DNA of 11,969 nucleotides from NCBI GenBank assembly GCA_009781125.1, contig WQYS01000040.1, positions 1-11,969 of the forward strand, written 5' to 3'. This document shows positions 9,071 to 11,969 of the stretch, one piece after another. The notes beneath the pieces were generated by a model. That model did not search any database. It saw only the letters and a list, made by a program, of their open reading frames with translations, and was not told where the DNA came from. Position 1 is the stretch's first letter; every line of letters begins with the position of its first letter. This DNA is from Acidobacteriaceae bacterium (GTDB lineage Bacteria; Acidobacteriota; Terriglobia; Terriglobales; Acidobacteriaceae). The position numbers were made by a program, and so were the translations under genes.

Positions 9071-9134
9071 CCCATCCTTCGTCCACCGCGATGCATGCGG
9101 AAGTCACATGCTTCTCTGGTGGACGAAGGGTGGG
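9071..9134 (+). terminator. Long hairpin A, downstream of the ATPase gene
   Basis: Arms 9071-9087 and 9118-9134 pair over 17 bp in plus-strand RNA, with a single G-U wobble (9075-9130). The 30-nt loop contains a minor GCATG/CATGC stem. It starts 30 nt after the ATPase stop. There is no T-run after it, so an mRNA 3' stabiliser is more likely than an intrinsic terminator. Confidence 0.55.
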
Positions 9135-9197
9135 AAAGCATAATGCTCGATCGGCCATGTTTTCACCCTGAACAGTGGCGAGTTGAGCTGTATACCT

Positions 9198-9262
9198 CCC
9201 ACCCTTCGTCCGCCCGAAAGATATGGGATACCCTGTGGCTTTCTTGGCGGACGAAGGATGGG
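9198..9262 (-). terminator. Long hairpin B, downstream of the symporter gene
   Basis: Arms 9198-9214 and 9246-9262 pair over 17 bp. The only irregular pair (9202/9258) is a C-A mismatch in plus-strand RNA but a G-U wobble in minus-strand RNA, so the hairpin suits transcripts of the minus-strand symporter gene that ends 21 bp away. The stem continues with GAAAG (9216-9220) pairing CTTTC (9239-9243). No T-run is present. Confidence 0.55.
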
Positions 9263-9282
9263 GCACCCGTAGATAACCGGCG

Positions 9283-11001
9283 TTACTCGATTTCTTTCTG
9301 ATCGTCATCCAGCAGCGAGTCGGAGGCATCCGCTTTCCCGGCTCTGCCATCGACCAGATGCGTAGCGCAACGCCAGGCGCGGCGCGCCAGCGTCTCCAGG
9401 CGGCGAACGTTTTCGACATGCGCAATGGCCTCGTCTGCGCTTACCGTTCCGCTGGCTACCGAACTGAGTGTCGCTTTGCGGTGGGCCTGCTGCAACTCGC
9501 GCAGCGCTCGCGAACATTGTTCGAGCTGGATCATCGCTTGCTCTCGTGATGCTCCATTGGCGGTGGATTCTTTTTCCTCGCCGAGCGTCTCACCTGGAAC
9601 GCCCACGGTACTTGCTACGAAGGCTGCGTTTCGCATGGCCTCGGCGCAGAGCTCGGCAGCCGATGCATCAATGTTTTTGCCCGACATCAGCCCGGACTCG
9701 CCTCGCTCCCCCACGGTCTCGGCCAGCCGGGAGGCGTGGTCAAGCGCGTGCATGGTGCCGGTGAGCCGAGCCTGCTCCTGCTCCGACGCGGGCGGGCCGC
9801 TCACCTCCGAGATGAACTCGCGCGCTTGCCGCAATGCATCGCCTGCCTCTGTTACCACGGCGGCATTTTTTCTGGCATAGACGGATGTTCGATAATTCAC
9901 AGGCCTCAGCGCCTCGCTGATATATTCGCACATCGTCTCCAGCGCGCGCGCTACGGTCTTGCGCACGGCCTCCTCAGCCGCAAGCGGCGTCTCCAGTGCA
10001 GCCTGGTCGAGCGAGCGCGTCAGCGGCGATCCGCGCTCGGGCAGGATGCGCTCGACGAACCGCGTAAACCTGTCAACCAGCGGCAGCAGGACCGCAACGC
10101 CAACGATGTTGTAAGCCGTGTGATATCCGGCCAGCAGCGTCACGCCCGAGATGCTTCTCGAAGCGTGATAGAGCAGCGGAAGCGTAACAGGGAAGAGCGC
10201 CAGCGCAATCAGGGCCGCGATCAGCTTGAACAGAATGTAGGCGAGCGCCAGCCGCTTGGCGGTAAAGCTGGCTCCGATGGCGGCCAGCGCGGAGCTGCTC
10301 GCCGTGCCGATGTTCTGTCCGATGATGAGCGCGCAGGCCTGATCGAGTCCTATGGCTCCGGCGTAGTGCGCCGATAGCGTTACCGCAATGGCGGCTGTAG
10401 ACGATTGCATCACCGCTGTCATCACCAGTCCAACCACGATCAGAATCAGTACGCCGTACAGGCTCGTCCACCAGCTGATGCCAGGGCCGTAGATAGCAGG
10501 AAGGTCCGCCGGGTGCAGCTTTTCGGCCAGCCCGCCCATGCCCTGTTGCAGCGTCGTCAGGCCAAAGAGAACAAGCCCAAATCCCGCCAGCGCCGCGCCT
10601 GAGGCTGCCACGCGCCCACGGCCCAGCAGCTTAATCAGCGCGCCGGCGAAGATTACAGGCAGTGCATAGGACGTGAGCGAGACGCGAACGCCGATCAGCG
10701 CAATGAGCCAGCCTGTTCCAGTGGTGCCGACGTTGGCTCCGAAGACCAGCCCCAGGCCCTGCGTGAAGGTGAGCAATCCCGCGCTCACCAGACCGATGAC
10801 CGTCATCGTGGTCGCACTCGACGACTGCACGATCAGCGTGACGAAGGCTCCCCAGAACGCGCCCGACAGCGGCGTGGCTGCAGCCCGGCTCAGCGTTGTG
10901 CGCAGCCCCGAGCCGGCCAGCGCCTTCAGTCCGCTGGTCATGACGCTCATGCCAAGCAGGAACAGGCCCACGCCACCGAGAACCGCTATTGTCGTTGACA
11001 T
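9283..11001 (-). CDS. Na+/phosphate symporter, NptA/YjbB type, PhoU-like tail
   Basis: A 572-residue inner-membrane Na+/Pi cotransporter of the PNaS family. The N-terminal half carries the duplicated transport core: VQSSSATTMT (58-67) with GANVGTTGTG (88-97) in repeat one, and MQSSTAAIAV (198-207) with GQNIGTASSS (228-237) in repeat two; the QSS motifs line the substrate and Na+ sites in this family. About eight to nine hydrophobic segments end near residue 310. The rest (about 335-560) is a soluble, charged, mostly helical domain in the position of the PhoU-like domain of bacterial NptA/YjbB proteins. The ATG start has AGGAG 5 nt upstream. The gene converges on the ATPase gene across the REP-like pair. 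The transported ion could be phosphate or an analogue such as arsenate. No Pho box was recognised upstream. Confidence 0.92.
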   Translation of the reverse strand: MSTTIAVLGGVGLFLLGMSVMTSGLKALAGSGLRTTLSRAAATPLSGAFWGAFVTLIVQSSSATTMTVIGLVSAGLLTFTQGLGLVFGANVGTTGTGWLIALIGVRVSLTSYALPVIFAGALIKLLGRGRVAASGAALAGFGLVLFGLTTLQQGMGGLAEKLHPADLPAIYGPGISWWTSLYGVLILIVVGLVMTAVMQSSTAAIAVTLSAHYAGAIGLDQACALIIGQNIGTASSSALAAIGASFTAKRLALAYILFKLIAALIALALFPVTLPLLYHASRSISGVTLLAGYHTAYNIVGVAVLLPLVDRFTRFVERILPERGSPLTRSLDQAALETPLAAEEAVRKTVARALETMCEYISEALRPVNYRTSVYARKNAAVVTEAGDALRQAREFISEVSGPPASEQEQARLTGTMHALDHASRLAETVGERGESGLMSGKNIDASAAELCAEAMRNAAFVASTVGVPGETLGEEKESTANGASREQAMIQLEQCSRALRELQQAHRKATLSSVASGTVSADEAIAHVENVRRLETLARRAWRCATHLVDGRAGKADASDSLLDDDQKEIE

Positions 11002-11006
11002 ACACG

Positions 11007-11011
11007 CTCCT
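11007..11011 (-). promoter_or_regulatory. Shine-Dalgarno of the symporter gene
   Basis: Minus-strand AGGAG lies 5 nt before the ATG at 11001-10999 and supports that start. Confidence 0.8.
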
Positions 11012-11043
11012 GCCAGTGCTCAAACGGCCAGCTATCAATGTAA

Positions 11044-11060
11044 CGCAAATAATATGTGCG
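11044..11060 (-). promoter_or_regulatory. 17-bp palindrome over a possible -10 of the symporter gene
   Basis: CGCAAATAATATGTGCG is complementary at 7 of 8 positions around a central A. On the minus strand it contains TATTAT (11054-11049, 5 of 6 to the -10 consensus), about 48 nt before the start codon. No good -35 is visible. A palindrome covering a -10 is a typical repressor site, but no regulator can be named. Confidence 0.35.
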
Positions 11061-11490
11061 GAAACAGAGCAAGTGTTAGCATCTGGAGGGCTGGAGCGTA
11101 TACACGTTTCCAAGCGTGACCATCCTTACGGGTAGGCAGCTCCAACCCATGGAATCCGCTGCTCTCTTAATAAAAGGGCGAGCGGAGCACACGGGTTAGT
11201 AGACCGGTAAGTCAGGCGACCGGCAGGGCTTGTACCCCTGGCGTGGCGGAACCCGAGATGAAATGGGAGGTTACCACCACCACTGCCGTAAAACGTATCG
11301 CATTTTGAGGTCCATCGCACAGGTCTGATTTGTACCTGAGTTCAGTAGTTGAGCTATTCGCTCTGCGTCTTTCGTGTCAGAGCAGTAGCGGCATGGGCCG
11401 GAACGGCCGTCAGAGGTTAGTCATCGTGGTGGTCACTGGGAACGTCAGGAGAAAATTGGACGTGTTTGTTTCATGGCCATGTCTCTATTG
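11061..11490. other. Stem-rich spacer with no convincing gene
   Basis: I find no credible coding region, tRNA or known riboswitch here. Short perfect stems follow each other: 11092-11097/11139-11144 (TGGAGC/GCTCCA), 11155-11160/11181-11186 (TCCGCT/AGCGGA), 11192-11197/11250-11255 (CGGGTT/AACCCG, enclosing hairpins 11204-11223 and 11224-11240), 11320-11324/11334-11338, 11360-11365/11378-11383 (GCTCTG/CAGAGC) and 11396-11400/11404-11408 (GGCCG-GAA-CGGCC). CATGGCCATG (11472-11481) is a perfect palindrome. It could hold a non-coding RNA, the leader of the symporter mRNA or the 3' UTR of the aldolase mRNA; stems of 5-6 bp also arise by chance. Confidence 0.35.
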
Positions 11491-11969
11491 TCACTTTCCA
11501 GCACACTGCTGAAACTCTTTGACGATAGCTATATATTTTTTCGCGGTTTCGGTCACAATCTCGGGCTTGCCTTCAGCGATGGCCTTCGTGTTCACCAGGT
11601 CGGAACCTACGCCCAGCGCGAAAGCTCCCGCTTCAAGAAACTCTGCCGCCGTCGCCAGTGAAACGCCACCGGTCGGAACCATCTCCACCTGCGGCAGCGG
11701 AGCCTTCAAGGCAGCCAGATACTTCGCTCCACCCACTGCACTCGCAGGGAATATCTTCACCACATCTGCGCCCGCCTGCCACGCCGTCACAACTTCGGTC
11801 GGCGTCAACGCACCGGGCAACACCGCGACTGAGTAGCGATGACACATCTCTATCGTCGGCAGATTCAGCGCCGGACTGACCACAAACTTTGCACCTTCGA
11901 GAATGCACATCCTGGCCGTCTCCGCGTCGAGCACGGTTCCGGCTCCGATAAGGATGTCTGGCCGCTTCT
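11491..11969 (-). CDS. eda: KDPG/KHG aldolase, 5' end cut by window
   Basis: This is the C-terminal 158 or so residues of a 2-keto-3-deoxy-6-phosphogluconate aldolase, the class I enzyme that splits KDPG into pyruvate and glyceraldehyde-3-phosphate in the Entner-Doudoroff pathway. The frame runs off the right edge and reads KRPDILIGAGTVLDAETA at the boundary, so the GTG at 11934 is internal. Visible family motifs are GAGTVLDAETA, FVVSPALN, GALTPTE, the Schiff-base lysine in VVKIFPAS (about residue 71 of the visible part) and the phosphate-binding PTGGV and GVGSDLV loops. About 50 N-terminal residues should lie outside, going by the usual length near 210. It could instead act on 2-dehydro-3-deoxy-6-phosphogalactonate (DgoA-like), which sequence alone does not settle. 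The symporter gene lies downstream on the same strand but 489 bp away, so a shared transcript is uncertain. Confidence 0.92.
   Translation of the reverse strand, partial: KRPDILIGAGTVLDAETARMCILEGAKFVVSPALNLPTIEMCHRYSVAVLPGALTPTEVVTAWQAGADVVKIFPASAVGGAKYLAALKAPLPQVEMVPTGGVSLATAAEFLEAGAFALGVGSDLVNTKAIAEGKPEIVTETAKKYIAIVKEFQQCAGK

Larger units (their letters stand above)
9064..9269. repeat. REP/BIME-like pair of inverted palindromes
   Basis: The spacer between two convergent genes is almost filled by this element. Its ends (9064-9084 and 9249-9269) are perfect 21-bp inverted copies containing GTGCCCCATCCTTCGTCC / GGACGAAGGATGGGGCAC. Inside, 9121-9135 and 9197-9211 are perfect 15-bp inverted copies (GGACGAAGGGTGGGA / TCCCACCCTTCGTCC). 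Each half folds into its own long hairpin, so the whole is two head-to-head copies of one palindromic unit. This is the layout of a BIME made of two REPs, elements often mobilised by RAYT transposases; none is encoded here. No other copy is seen in the window. Confidence 0.88.

Noticed and set aside
9015..9425. Open frames crossing the REP-like element on both strands
   Set aside because: They read through the palindromes and overlap the symporter gene end; products such as EGWGTR arise from the repeat itself.
11209..11224. AAGTCAGGCGACCGGC, similar to a B12-box
   Set aside because: The rest of the cobalamin riboswitch core, including the CCGCAAC-type motif and the upstream GGGAA...GGTG, is absent, and no cobalamin-related gene is downstream on the plus strand.
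11126..11320. 64-residue minus-strand frame in the spacer
   Set aside because: Starts at GTG with no ribosome-binding site, has no recognisable domain, and overlaps the predicted RNA stems.

Overview
The window looks like a core chromosomal segment of an Acidobacteriota member, probably of the Terriglobia / Acidobacteriaceae type. This rests on moderately high GC, SPASM-like radical SAM and 'LPVYPGA' lipoprotein families I associate with that group, and a REP-like 'GGATGGGGCACCC' palindrome of a kind I recall from those genomes. The assignment is inference from memory, not a search. I see no prophage, transposase, CRISPR array, tRNA or rRNA.

Layout, left to right: (1) the 3' part of an ABC-F translation-factor ATPase gene, cut by the window start; (2) a 191-bp spacer with an inverted repeat and a promoter-like pair that would leave the next gene almost leaderless; (3) a radical SAM protein with a SPASM-like C-terminal cysteine set; (4) convergent to it by 6 bp, a small predicted lipoprotein whose start is fixed by a strong GGAGG; (5) a divergent promoter region, then a MerR-type DNA-binding protein followed 36 bp later by a MurJ/MviN-family flippase that lacks several polar residues important in E. 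coli MurJ; (6) a secreted protein built of two copies of a ~50-residue module, 54 bp before a P2-type cation ATPase; (7) a convergent spacer filled by two large inverted hairpins (REP/BIME-like); (8) on the minus strand a NptA-type Na+/phosphate symporter with a PhoU-like tail; (9) a 489-bp stem-rich spacer with no convincing gene; (10) the 3' part of a KDPG aldolase gene on the minus strand, running off the window end.

The genes do not form one pathway. Plausible transcription units are merR-like + murJ-like, and secreted protein + P-type ATPase. The aldolase and symporter are co-directional but far apart. I found no convincing new multi-gene system. The items most worth a second look are the paired hairpins at 9064-9269, the residue-depleted MurJ homologue, and the folded spacer at 11092-11408.
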